From positions 1 through 32,405 of the forward strand of contig RFHA01000029.1 of the NCBI GenBank assembly GCA_003696565.1: a stretch of DNA of 32,405 bases, in the 5' to 3' direction. Every line of letters begins with the position of its first letter. Position 1 is the stretch's first letter. Under the pieces are notes generated by a model. It searched no databases. It saw only the letters and a list, made by a program, of their open reading frames with translations, and had not been told where the DNA came from. The DNA comes from Chloroflexota bacterium. GTDB taxonomy: Bacteria > Chloroflexota > Anaerolineae > Aggregatilineales > Phototrophicaceae. Below, piece by piece: positions 7,077-15,247 of the stretch. A program made the position numbers and the translations under genes.

Positions 7077-7149
7077 TGGACCTAAAGAGACTCGAACTCT
7101 TGACCTCTTCAATGCCATTGAAGCGCTCTCCCAACTGAGCTATAGGCCC
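7077..7149 (-). tRNA. tRNA-Ala (anticodon GGC)
   Basis: A 73-nt tRNA. The acceptor stem pairs GGGCCTA with TAGGTCC, discriminator A. The D arm reads AGCTCAGTTGGGAGAGC, the anticodon stem CTTCA/TGAAG encloses loop ATGGCAT, giving anticodon GGC, which reads GCC and GCU. The T arm is AGAG-TTCGAGT-CTCT. CCA is not encoded. Confidence 0.97.
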
Positions 7150-7161
7150 GTTTGAGAAAAT

Positions 7162-7190
7162 ATAATAAACCCTTCAAAACAGGTTGTCAA
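7162..7190 (-). promoter_or_regulatory. Sigma-70-type promoter of tRNA-Ala
   Basis: On the minus strand TTGACA (7190-7185), a 17-base spacer and TATTAT (7167-7162). The tRNA 5' end is 12 bases past the -10 box. It matches the tRNA-Leu promoter in design, so the housekeeping sigma uses the usual consensus here. Confidence 0.88.
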
Positions 7191-7273
7191 GACTTATCGT
7201 ACAACAAATTGTGTCATTTTGAGCCTTAAAATTAGATTTTTCTAACGTTAGTTTTAGAATTGTCCTAAGCTGG

Positions 7274-8260
7274 TTATTGCCATACCCGTAGATTATCAAA
7301 ATAGACAATTGCCTCATGTTCTGCCATAAGATAAAACCCAACGGTTTGATTATCCAAAACGTTTATTAGCAGGTTACTGATTGGCTCACCATTGATATAT
7401 ACCGTCAACATGGCGTTTTCTAACATGATGCCTAGTGTTTGAATAGAGGAGGGTTGTGATAGTCCAAAATCTAACACTTGATATTGATCATCAGTGTATT
7501 TAGCAGCAACCCAACTTTGACCATCACAAGAAACTAAAAACAGATAAGTTTGAGCATAGATCAACCCAGCTAGTGTCGTTGGGGGACAATTACGGGTATC
7601 GATATGCACTTCCAAATAGCCCGCTGCAAAAGACAACTCCGAGTTGATAGTTGATACAGTCCCGCCATCATAGGATGTACGTAAAATCAGTTCACCATTT
7701 TGAACACGGGCACCTGCATATCGCCAACTGCTAGCTGTATCAAATGTTTGATTATAACTCAACCGATTGGCATTAACGTTTGCAGATGGGATAATCGCCT
7801 GTTGCGTTGCGATTACACTCAGGGTTGCGCTGTAGTTTTCTGATTGGCTTTGCAATGTGCTGATAACCGGCATCAATGTCCCTTGTGCAATATCCATGCC
7901 TTCCACACGTGCCTGGCTAACTGCATCGGCTTGTGCAGTCTGATAGACCTGTGCTTGCAATGTGGCTGTAGCATTAGCAGATTGGATAGCATCCGCGCGG
8001 ACAGTCCCCACCACATTAACCACCGCTGTTTGCATCTCGCTTCGTACATCTAACACTTGTTGAGCTGATTCTGTACGAAGAGCTGCGACTTCAGCAGCGT
8101 TTTGTGTGCTGGTCGCATTCATTCCATTAAATTGTGCAGTGAGCGTGGTTTGGGTGTTATTCAAATCATTTTGAGTACGCAACTGCGTTAAAAACATGAG
8201 GAGCATAGTAATGATTAGCGCAATCATGATGATTAAGCTGATGCCGCGATTATGTTCCAT
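7274..8260 (-). CDS. Membrane-anchored coiled-coil protein with C-terminal LamG/concanavalin-like domain
   Basis: A 328-residue protein. A TM helix at about 8-25 anchors it with most of the chain outside the cell. Residues 28-165 are Ala/Gln/Thr/Ser-rich with heptad spacing and no Pro, as expected for a long coiled coil. Residues about 167-328 look like a beta-sandwich of the concanavalin/LamG or DUF1080 kind: FDTASSWRYAGARVQNGELIL, then a GYLEVHIDT strand, TLAGLIYAQ, a VYINGEPI hairpin, and a final VYFDNLRVWQ strand. Such domains bind carbohydrates or partners, but no catalytic residues can be named. AGGA lies 11 bases upstream of the ATG. It stands alone between tRNA-Ala and elp3. The domain assignment is by eye. 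Confidence 0.75.
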   Translation of the reverse strand: MEHNRGISLIIMIALIITMLLMFLTQLRTQNDLNNTQTTLTAQFNGMNATSTQNAAEVAALRTESAQQVLDVRSEMQTAVVNVVGTVRADAIQSANATATLQAQVYQTAQADAVSQARVEGMDIAQGTLMPVISTLQSQSENYSATLSVIATQQAIIPSANVNANRLSYNQTFDTASSWRYAGARVQNGELILRTSYDGGTVSTINSELSFAAGYLEVHIDTRNCPPTTLAGLIYAQTYLFLVSCDGQSWVAAKYTDDQYQVLDFGLSQPSSIQTLGIMLENAMLTVYINGEPISNLLINVLDNQTVGFYLMAEHEAIVYFDNLRVWQ

Positions 8261-8444
8261 GCGTTAAACAATCCTAAAACGAATTTGCAACGATTCTACC
8301 TGAATTAGCTGGATGTGCAATGAACGAGTTCCAAATCATTGGAGCATCTCGGTATTGCCACGCTTAAAGTACATCATTTTAACCAATATCCACCATATTC
8401 CCCACTCTTCGGAAATTTATCAGTTTTATGAACCCCAACAGGCA

Positions 8445-8453
8445 TGATACAAT
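8445..8453 (+). promoter_or_regulatory. Possible extended -10 promoter for elp3
   Basis: TGATACAAT fits an extended -10 element (TGn-TACAAT) about 85 bases before the elp3 start. No clear -35 is present. A second candidate, TATGAT, is at 8460-8465. Confidence 0.3.
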
Positions 8454-8473
8454 TTCTTTTATGATAATTAATT

Positions 8474-8494
8474 GCTTGCTGATAAACAGCAAGC
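8474..8494 (+). other. Perfect hairpin in the elp3 5' leader
   Basis: GCTTGCTG / CAGCAAGC pair perfectly over 8 bp around a 5-base loop. No T run follows, so it is not a terminator of the usual type; it would form in the leader of the elp3 mRNA about 45 bases upstream of the start. Confidence 0.45.
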
Positions 8495-8537
8495 GCGACA
8501 TTCTTGATCGAGCTTAGTGAATTTAATCATATAATCA

Positions 8538-10391
8538 ATGAGAAAAGTTGTAATGGATAAGAATAATCTGGTATTGGAAGATCATCTGGAGCCGATTCTT
8601 GCGATTCTCAAAGCGGTGATTGCTGCTCCACAACGCTTGAGCCAAAAGGAATTTACCAATCTATTGCGAAAATATCCACGTCCAGAAGGCGGGATGTACA
8701 GCCGTAGTCAGTTGATCCAGGTGTATCGTGAGGTAGCCGGGCAACACGGACTTCCCCCATTTAACGATGAGGTATTAGAGCGGTTACGGCGCAAGCCCGT
8801 TCGCACAAGTTCCGGCGTAACGCCTGTGACCGTATTAACTAAGCCTTTTCCTTGCCCAGGAACGTGTATTTTCTGCCCAAATGATGTGCGAATGCCCAAG
8901 AGTTACCTCTCTGACGAACCTGGAGCACAACGCGCTGAACAGAATAGTTTTGATCCGTATCTGCAAACATATATCCGGTTATTGACTTATTACAACCTAG
9001 GACACCCGACCGATAAAATTGAAATTATTGTGTTGGGCGGTACCTGGTCATTTTATCCAGAAACATATCAAATCTGGTTTATCAAACGGATATTTGATGC
9101 ACTACATGACTTTGGCAAAGGGATTGATCGCCGGGCAGAAGTAGAAGCAGCTTTAGAAGCAGCATCTCAACTTCACCCCAAAAACAATCTCATCAACGTC
9201 ACAGTTCACGGCATCACATTGGAACAAAGCTATAACCAAGTGGTTCAAAATGTCTATAAGCAAGAAATGTATCGCTCAAGAGAGCTGGTAGAGGAAATTA
9301 TCACAGGTGTGCGGGAACGCTCTCCAATTGATGAGTTTGCCACATGGGAAGAGCTAGAAGCTGCCCATTTGGAAAACGAGACCGCAGCGTGTCGTGCAGT
9401 TGGCTTAGTTATCGAAACACGTCCAGATCATATCAGTGAAGCAGAGGTGTTGCGGATTCGGCGTTTAGGTTGCACTAAAGTACAAATCGGCTTCCAAAGC
9501 CTGAATGATGATGTCCTGCGTTTGAACAAACGTGGGCACGACGTTGCGGCAACACGACGAGCAGTCAAGTTGTTGCGCAAAGCTGGATTTAAGATACATG
9601 CCCATTGGATGCCTAACCTATATGGTTCCACACCAGAGCTTGACATTCAGGATTATGAGCGTATGTTTCATGACCCAGATTTCTGCCCGGATGAACTCAA
9701 AGTTTATCCATGTTCATTGATCGAAAGCGCAGAATTAATGCAGAGATACCAGGATGGCAGTTGGCAACCATACACCCACGAAGAACTTCTGCACGTCCTG
9801 ACGGAATGTTTTATGCGAACACCAGAATATTGCAGGCTCACGCGCGTTATCCGCGATATTCCAGGAACGGATATTGTGGTGGGTAACCAGTTAACGAATT
9901 TCCGGCAAATTGTGGAAAATGAGCTAAAAAAACGCGAGCAGCGCAGTCCAGATATTCGTGCGCGTGAAATTCGTCAACAACAAGTTTCGTTAAGTGATTT
10001 AACGCTTGATGAGGTATGGTATAAAACATCATGTGCGGATGAAGTATTTTTGCAATTCATTACACGTGAGCGTAATATTGCCGGGTTTTTACGGCTTTCT
10101 TTACCCTATTCGGATGAAACACCGCTAACAGATGAATTAAGTGAGGCGGCAATCATCCGTGAAATCCATGTATATGGTCAAGCGGTAAGCATCGGAGAAC
10201 TACAACCGGGACGAGCGCAACACCTTGGGTTAGGAACACAGCTAATTGACCATGCCATAGAAATCAGCCGCCAACGAGGTTATAAACGGTTGGCAGTGAT
10301 TTCAGCCATTGGCACGCGCGAATATTATCGCAAGCGTGGGTTTGATGATGGGCGGCTCTATCAAATCATGGCGTTGCAACCAACAATGTGA
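8538..10391 (+). CDS. elp3: Elp3-family tRNA U34 carboxymethyltransferase (radical SAM + GNAT)
   Basis: A 617-residue enzyme. Single-protein bacterial and archaeal Elp3 makes cm5U at wobble U34 of tRNA from acetyl-CoA using radical SAM chemistry. The radical SAM cluster cysteines are at 106, 110 and 113 (CPGTCIFC); IIVLGGTWSFYPE and the GIVIETRPD-like segment GLVIETRPDHI, then CTKVQIGFQSLNDDVL, follow the family pattern. CPDELKVYPC resembles the zinc-site/linker region. The C-terminal GNAT domain (about 480-617) ends with HLGLGTQLIDHAIEISRQRG, the acetyl-CoA loop, and EYYRKRGF. Length and domain order fit the enzyme known from Dehalococcoides. ATG 8538 or 8553 could be the start; the latter has GAGAAAAG before it. 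The stop overlaps the convergent sensor-kinase gene by 26 bases. Confidence 0.95.
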   Translation: MRKVVMDKNNLVLEDHLEPILAILKAVIAAPQRLSQKEFTNLLRKYPRPEGGMYSRSQLIQVYREVAGQHGLPPFNDEVLERLRRKPVRTSSGVTPVTVLTKPFPCPGTCIFCPNDVRMPKSYLSDEPGAQRAEQNSFDPYLQTYIRLLTYYNLGHPTDKIEIIVLGGTWSFYPETYQIWFIKRIFDALHDFGKGIDRRAEVEAALEAASQLHPKNNLINVTVHGITLEQSYNQVVQNVYKQEMYRSRELVEEIITGVRERSPIDEFATWEELEAAHLENETAACRAVGLVIETRPDHISEAEVLRIRRLGCTKVQIGFQSLNDDVLRLNKRGHDVAATRRAVKLLRKAGFKIHAHWMPNLYGSTPELDIQDYERMFHDPDFCPDELKVYPCSLIESAELMQRYQDGSWQPYTHEELLHVLTECFMRTPEYCRLTRVIRDIPGTDIVVGNQLTNFRQIVENELKKREQRSPDIRAREIRQQQVSLSDLTLDEVWYKTSCADEVFLQFITRERNIAGFLRLSLPYSDETPLTDELSEAAIIREIHVYGQAVSIGELQPGRAQHLGLGTQLIDHAIEISRQRGYKRLAVISAIGTREYYRKRGFDDGRLYQIMALQPTM

Positions 10392-12777
10392 CATGGCATG
10401 TTGTGCCCACACCTGGCGTGCTTTCTAACCAGATTTTACCGCCGTGCGCTTCTATAAATTTGCGTGTTAAGGGCAAACGGAGCGCGCGGCTAGCACCTTT
10501 TACCTCCTGTTGGCTCACGAGTGCCATACTGAAAAGTTGTTGTTGTTCTTCTTGTGAGATGCCACGCCCAGTATCTTGAATAACGGCATGGATTTTATCC
10601 GCTTGTTGTTCAATCTGAATTGTAATATGCCCTTGTTCTGTAAATTTTGCCGCGTTGGAAAGCAACCCCAAGAAAATTTGACGGATCCGGCGATCGTCCC
10701 CATAAAGCTCAGGCAGACTTTCTGGCATATCAACCACAATTTCTATAGGGCGGTTCTTCACCAAATCGCGCGTGATAGCAATAATTGGCTCTAAACTATG
10801 GCGCAGATTAATGTTTTCAACATAGAGTGGTAATCCATCAACCACAATGCGGCTAATGCCTAATGCTTCATTTAAGTTGGAGAGTAACTCATCCCCTTTA
10901 TCCACAACCTGATGTAATGATTTTGCTTGTTCGGGTGTAATTTCTCCCATAAAGCCATCTGCTACGATTTCAGTTGTATCTAACAAGTCATACAATGGCA
11001 GACGAACATCCCGCGATAATTGACTGATAAACTGTGCTTGATTTTTGCGTATTACCTCTATTTCTGCCTGGGCATTAGATACATGCTGTTTTAGGTGAGC
11101 GTTTTTTATTGAAAGTGTGACCAGTGCCGCGATATTTTCCATAAACCGTAGCATATTATTGTCAAATACGTTGACATTTTCTGATTGCAAATCCAGCACA
11201 CCAATGAGTTCACCACCGATCACTAATGGAATGGCAATCTCTGCGCTAGTCGCTGGAAGTGCGTCAATTGGCATATAAACATTCGATTTTGTGACATCAT
11301 TGACAGCTACGGTTTCCCGCATTCGTGCAGCAAGTGCCACGGTTGAATTTGCGTCAAGATCAATTTCTGGAAATATTTCCGGCATGATTGACACACCTTG
11401 ACGGTCTGCTGCTGCACGTAAAATCAACCGTTTATGATCTTTATCTGGCTCAAAAAGTAAGACGGTATATAAATCAAAACTTTGAGCAATCACGCTCATG
11501 ATACGCTGTTGATAATCCGGCATATTATAAGTTTCAGTGATCTTACGTCCAACGGTATAGGCAAGCTGTAATTCAGATACCAATTGTGCAGAGGAGGCTG
11601 TTGCCATCTGTAGATCGCGGGTGCGATCTGCTACACGTTCTTCAAATTGGTTAATTAAATCACGGATTCGTGCAGACATTGCACTAAAAGTCCGTGCCAA
11701 TGTACCCACTTCATCATTACGAGTCAGTGGTATATCATAATCCCATTCCCCATTGGCAATTGCTTCTGCCGCCTGACTTAAGTGTAAAATTGGTTGTGAA
11801 ATCCAACGAGACAAGAGTTGGGATGCTATCGCACCAGTTCCAACTGCAATAAGGCTCAAAAGCACCGCAAAAATTAGTGCCTGTTGAATAGCGTTTTGAA
11901 CACCTTCCAAAGAAACATAAACTAAAACCGCACCGATAATCTGTTCATTATTGATAACCGGGGTTACCACATGCAAAAAACCATCTTGAGTATATTGGAG
12001 GGATTCCCCTGTTTGAAGAACTTGCTGGACAGTCTCTCGATCACTTGGGTCAAAGTTAATATCAATATCAGGTGAGCTAATTCCATCTGAGGCAAGTAAA
12101 TTCAAATTATTGTCTACAATCCAGATGGCACTAACGCTTCGCTCATTAATCAAACGCTGAACGAGATTCGGCAACCCAACCTGGTCAATCAAGATATCTA
12201 ATACACCAATATTATAACCAACTTGAACAATACGCGGCTTATCAATGCCAGCTACACCGACATACTTAAATGTTTGATCATCAACTTCACGCACCTGGGC
12301 TTCTTGTATAACCTGATCTACAGCACCAGAAAGCAATTGCCAGAAGATATACGCCTGTGGTTGGATTTCTGGATCAGGATTAAATGTAAATTCAATTGAT
12401 GGGTCTGAACGTAAATAAGCATAGCCGTTTTCATCTGTGATCCAAAACTCATCTAATACAGTGGTGTTTACAATATCACGCAGGTGAGCATTAATCTCAT
12501 CAGGAGATAACCCCGCAGCTTCTGCAATTGCCACCAAATGTGCAGCAATACGCGCTTGAACAACCATTTGATCCGAAATAAATGCCTCGGCTTGAACAGG
12601 AATACTCTCAATAAATCCCGTACTGGATGCCAGCAATTCAGCGATTAACTGCCCATTCGCTTTGGCTTGTTGAAACAGGGCATTACGTGTATTTAAGGTA
12701 AAAATAGCAATTGTGGGCAATAGCACAACGAGGAGTAAGCCAACAACCATCAAGAAAATTCGTCTCTGTAGGCTCAT
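10366..12777 (-). CDS. Sensor histidine kinase-like protein lacking the phospho-acceptor His (dCache-HAMP-GAF-HisKA*-HATPase)
   Basis: An 803-residue membrane sensor. TM1 at 7-29, an extracytoplasmic sensor region about 30-298 that reads like a double-Cache fold (FWITDENGYAYLRSDP, IWIVDNNLNLLASDG), TM2 at 300-322, HAMP 322-375, a coiled coil, GAF about 405-560, then a HisKA-like dimer region 580-645 and HATPase_c 660-800. The kinase ATP site is kept: N box LLSNAAKF (N708), DTGRGI at 735-740, and a G2-like ALRLPLTRKFIEAHGG. But where SHELRTPL is expected the protein has SRDVRLPL (588-595): the histidine is Arg589. It may be a pseudokinase that senses through Cache/GAF and acts by hetero-dimerising or binding nucleotide. 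AAGGAT precedes the ATG by 5 bases. No response regulator is adjacent. Confidence 0.9.
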   Translation of the reverse strand: MSLQRRIFLMVVGLLLVVLLPTIAIFTLNTRNALFQQAKANGQLIAELLASSTGFIESIPVQAEAFISDQMVVQARIAAHLVAIAEAAGLSPDEINAHLRDIVNTTVLDEFWITDENGYAYLRSDPSIEFTFNPDPEIQPQAYIFWQLLSGAVDQVIQEAQVREVDDQTFKYVGVAGIDKPRIVQVGYNIGVLDILIDQVGLPNLVQRLINERSVSAIWIVDNNLNLLASDGISSPDIDINFDPSDRETVQQVLQTGESLQYTQDGFLHVVTPVINNEQIIGAVLVYVSLEGVQNAIQQALIFAVLLSLIAVGTGAIASQLLSRWISQPILHLSQAAEAIANGEWDYDIPLTRNDEVGTLARTFSAMSARIRDLINQFEERVADRTRDLQMATASSAQLVSELQLAYTVGRKITETYNMPDYQQRIMSVIAQSFDLYTVLLFEPDKDHKRLILRAAADRQGVSIMPEIFPEIDLDANSTVALAARMRETVAVNDVTKSNVYMPIDALPATSAEIAIPLVIGGELIGVLDLQSENVNVFDNNMLRFMENIAALVTLSIKNAHLKQHVSNAQAEIEVIRKNQAQFISQLSRDVRLPLYDLLDTTEIVADGFMGEITPEQAKSLHQVVDKGDELLSNLNEALGISRIVVDGLPLYVENINLRHSLEPIIAITRDLVKNRPIEIVVDMPESLPELYGDDRRIRQIFLGLLSNAAKFTEQGHITIQIEQQADKIHAVIQDTGRGISQEEQQQLFSMALVSQQEVKGASRALRLPLTRKFIEAHGGKIWLESTPGVGTTCHVTLLVATP

Positions 12778-12808
12778 CAGACATCCTTTTTACCATGAAT
12801 TACATTGA

Positions 12809-12814
12809 ATTATA
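12809..12814 (-). promoter_or_regulatory. Possible -10 box for the sensor protein gene
   Basis: A perfect TATAAT on the minus strand, 31 bases before the ATG at 12777. No recognisable -35 is found at 16-18 bases, so this is only a candidate. The rest of the stretch 12815-13010 shows no gene. Confidence 0.3.
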
Positions 12815-13010
12815 CTCCCATTTGCACAAAACAGCATCTACCTTACAATATATAAAGGAGAAAGCCGTTAAGCAGCACACACTTAGTCTTTAACTTGTCG
12901 CTAAGAACTCTACCCTTGTTTAGCCACTTGTCAAAGCATCTAACGCAATATACCACCATAATAAGCTTACGGAACCTCATATCATACGATCAGCATAATT
13001 TTTTAAGGTG

Positions 13011-13016
13011 AAGGAG
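13011..13016 (+). promoter_or_regulatory. Ribosome binding site for the TPR/six-TM protein
   Basis: AAGGAG 6 bases before the ATG at 13023. An in-frame GTG at 13008 falls in front of this site and is thereby excluded as start. Confidence 0.75.
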
Positions 13017-13022
13017 AAAGCA

Positions 13023-13853
13023 ATGTCTGACGACAATAGTTTATTACACCAAGCAAAGCAACTGATAGATGAAAGACGCTATGATGAAGCGCGCCAAATA
13101 TTAGAATCAATGCCACACAATGAAACAGCCCGAAGCTGGCTAGAAAAACTTAATCAGCGTGTGCCACAAAATAGTGCCAAACGAAACACCCCAGATATTC
13201 AGTTTGAAGGCACCATCCCCATGCTCCCGCAAGTGACAGCAGCATTAAAGCCTATTTTTTCACGACTGGGCTGGGCGGGAACGTTTGCGTTATTCCCGGC
13301 GATTTTCTTTGGGGTAACGATGGGCATTGAATATGCAATGCTGGATGGCAATAGTGATATTTTCCGTGAGTTAAATATCGTCTATCTTATCGTGGTAACG
13401 TTGTTAACAGCTATCAATTTTTATACGATCAGCTATCTTTTATCTCTTGCTTTTCCTAAATTTGGAAGAAACCAATTATTAGGAATAGTTGTGATACCAA
13501 CAGCATTAACAGCTATCGGTATTCTACTTGGAGAGGTGTTGGCTATCATTTTCGTCAATCCATTTGAAGATGCATTCTTATCTTGGTTGCTTAAATTAGC
13601 ATTCGCTGGCGGAATTGCATTTCTGTTCTCGTCATATAATAACCGTTTGACATCACCGGGCGCACCGGTTTTAAACAGCAATACACTGGTTTTGTTATTT
13701 GTTGGGCTGTTTGCCGTCAGTGGACTTGGTGCAAATTTATTGACCAAACAACTCATCGATAGCGGTGGATTCATCACTGGTTTGGTTAATGGGTTAATTT
13801 TTGGGGCATGCTTGGGGTCTGTTGTTTATCATACAATCAAGCTCTCTGAATAA
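13023..13853 (+). CDS. Integral membrane protein with N-terminal TPR-like helix pair
   Basis: A 276-residue protein. Residues 1-50 (LLHQAKQLIDERRYDEARQI, then LESMPHNETARSWLEKL) look like one TPR-like helical hairpin in the cytoplasm. After a linker, six hydrophobic segments are visible from about residue 80 to the end: GWAGTFALFPAIFFGV, IVYLIVVTLLTAINFYTISY, LLGIVVIPTALTAIGILLGE, LLKLAFAGGIAFLF, LVLLFVGLFAVSGLGANLL and GLVNGLIFGACLGSVVY. I do not recognise a transporter or enzyme family and see no conserved charged residues inside the membrane. It is preceded by 245 bases with no gene and followed by a small hairpin and the GNAT operon. TPR plus membrane domain designs are frequent in Anaerolineae-like genomes, but that says little about the role. 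Confidence 0.85.
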   Translation: MSDDNSLLHQAKQLIDERRYDEARQILESMPHNETARSWLEKLNQRVPQNSAKRNTPDIQFEGTIPMLPQVTAALKPIFSRLGWAGTFALFPAIFFGVTMGIEYAMLDGNSDIFRELNIVYLIVVTLLTAINFYTISYLLSLAFPKFGRNQLLGIVVIPTALTAIGILLGEVLAIIFVNPFEDAFLSWLLKLAFAGGIAFLFSSYNNRLTSPGAPVLNSNTLVLLFVGLFAVSGLGANLLTKQLIDSGGFITGLVNGLIFGACLGSVVYHTIKLSE

Positions 13854-13866
13854 CATCCACTTAAAG

Positions 13867-13893
13867 CAGGGTAGAAGCAAACAACCTACCCTG
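13867..13893 (+). terminator. Hairpin after the six-TM protein gene, weak terminator candidate
   Basis: CAGGGTAG / CTACCCTG form a perfect 8-bp stem with an 11-base loop, 13 bases after the stop. Only two T follow directly, so termination strength is uncertain. Confidence 0.5.
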
Positions 13894-13932
13894 TTGAATA
13901 CAACTTATTTGTACTATGACTATGTTCCACTG

Positions 13933-13941
13933 TGTTATAAT
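13933..13941 (+). promoter_or_regulatory. Extended -10 promoter candidate for the GNAT-SDR-RmlC operon
   Basis: TGTTATAAT combines a TGn extension with a perfect TATAAT about 42 bases before the GNAT start. No -35 match is seen, which extended -10 promoters can lack. Confidence 0.45.
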
Positions 13942-13982
13942 CCAACAAATCTGATCAATCTTTTTTGGAGTTGGGGAATTCG

Positions 13983-14480
13983 GTGGTTACTACCCAAAAA
14001 GCCCTCCAAACACCTGACACTAAGTTTCAAATCCGCCCAGTGCGCTTGCACGATGTAGATGCACTGCATATACGATGCTGGTCAGATCGCCCCTACCAGT
14101 GGGTTTATCAACTTGTCAGGCGTGCCCAACAAATTGCGCACCAGGGACGTGGTTTAGGGATTGTTGTTCTGAATAATAATGTCATCCAAGCATATGGTCA
14201 GGTAACAATGTGGACATGCTGTGCAGAGATCAGCGATTTAATTGTGGCACCCGCTTCCAGAAGCCAGGGAATTGGTACAGCGATGATCCAATACCTAACC
14301 CGCATAGCACGTGAGATGCATGCACCATGTGTTGAAATTGGTGTGGCATTAGGTAATCCCCGTGCATTAGCCCTTTATCGTCGATTAGGGTTTGTTGACG
14401 ATCATGTCCGGAAACTTAATATCGGTAATGGACAAGAATCAGTGTTGTACTTAAAAATAGATTTTGAGAAAGATATTTAA
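13983..14480 (+). CDS. GNAT-family N-acetyltransferase
   Basis: A 165-residue GNAT protein. From residue 10 on: FQIRPVRLHDVDALHI is the usual N-terminal strand-helix, QAYGQVTMW the central strand, ISDLIVAPASRSQGIGTAMI is motif A with the pyrophosphate-binding RSQGIG loop, and NPRALALYRRLGF is the conserved motif B. It transfers an acyl group from a CoA thioester; the acceptor is unknown. The start is chosen as GTG 13983, with GGGG 6 bases and GGAG 12 bases upstream; an upstream TTG at 13965 is possible and would add six residues. The stop is 2 bases before the SDR start, so the two are one operon with the RmlC-like gene. Confidence 0.9.
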   Translation: MVTTQKALQTPDTKFQIRPVRLHDVDALHIRCWSDRPYQWVYQLVRRAQQIAHQGRGLGIVVLNNNVIQAYGQVTMWTCCAEISDLIVAPASRSQGIGTAMIQYLTRIAREMHAPCVEIGVALGNPRALALYRRLGFVDDHVRKLNIGNGQESVLYLKIDFEKDI

Positions 14481-14482
14481 AA

Positions 14483-15244
14483 ATGACATTTATTATCACT
14501 GGCGGTGCAAGTGGAATTGGGTTTGCAACAGCACAATTATTAAAGCAATATGGACAACACGTTGTCATTTGGGATGTCAATGCGGATCAGCTCAAAATAG
14601 CTTGTGAACAGTTAGAAGTCGCTGGCGAGCTAGTTGATTGCACACAATACGAGCAACTTCAACACGCTATCACACAAATTGAAACAATCACAGGCGTTAT
14701 TCACTGTGCCGGGGTATTACGCACCGGGTTGTTTGAAGACGTGTCGATAGAAGACCATATACGTATGGTAAATATCAACCTAACCGGGACATTATTAACA
14801 GCAAAAGCCGCCCTACCCGCTTTGAAAAAAAGCCGAGGTCACTTGATTTTAGTTGCGTCTGTCTCAGCATTTCAGGGTCCACCAGAGTTTGCCTCTTACG
14901 CTGCGACAAAAGCCGGCGTTTATAGCTTTGCTCAAAGCTTGCGCGTAGAACTGCACGGTTCTGGGGTGCATCTGGGTGTGGTTTTTCCTAACCTAGTTAA
15001 TACGCCTATGCTCAACGCAGAAAATCGTCGCCACGCAGCATTAACAAATGCAAAATCCATCTTTCTTAAGACCTACCAACCAGAAGAAATTGCCGCTAAG
15101 ATTGTGGCAGGTATCCACAAGCGACGATTTATGATCTTCCCAGATTGGCGGACGCGACTAGTTTATTGGGCAAGTCGTTATGCTGCATGGACTGGGCATT
15201 TTTTAACATTAAAAATCTGGCAAAACGCAAAAAAAACGAGGTAA
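14483..15244 (+). CDS. Short-chain dehydrogenase/reductase (SDR)
   Basis: A 253-residue classical SDR. TGGASGIG at 6-13 is the nucleotide-binding loop. WDVN places an Asp (D31) at the end of the second strand, favouring NAD(H) over NADP(H). HCAG at 74-77 stands for the usual NNAG, and N99 lies in the VNINLTG segment. The catalytic residues are Ser (S126 or S128), Y139 and K143 (YAATK). The C-terminal 40 residues have a hydrophobic/aromatic end (RTRLVYWASRYAAWTGHFL) that could touch the membrane, as in some 3-ketosphinganine-reductase-like SDRs; this is only a likeness. Located 2 bases after the GNAT gene and 3 bases before the RmlC-like gene. The substrate is not known. Confidence 0.92.
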   Translation: MTFIITGGASGIGFATAQLLKQYGQHVVIWDVNADQLKIACEQLEVAGELVDCTQYEQLQHAITQIETITGVIHCAGVLRTGLFEDVSIEDHIRMVNINLTGTLLTAKAALPALKKSRGHLILVASVSAFQGPPEFASYAATKAGVYSFAQSLRVELHGSGVHLGVVFPNLVNTPMLNAENRRHAALTNAKSIFLKTYQPEEIAAKIVAGIHKRRFMIFPDWRTRLVYWASRYAAWTGHFLTLKIWQNAKKTR

Positions 15245-15247
15245 TGT

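Noticed and set aside
8474-8494. Hairpin before elp3 as a terminator
   Set aside because: No T run on either strand and no upstream gene reading into it.
13433-13777. A 114-residue frame antisense to the six-TM protein gene
   Set aside because: Fully inside a better-supported gene; Asn/Pro/Ser-rich as expected for an antisense of hydrophobic codons.
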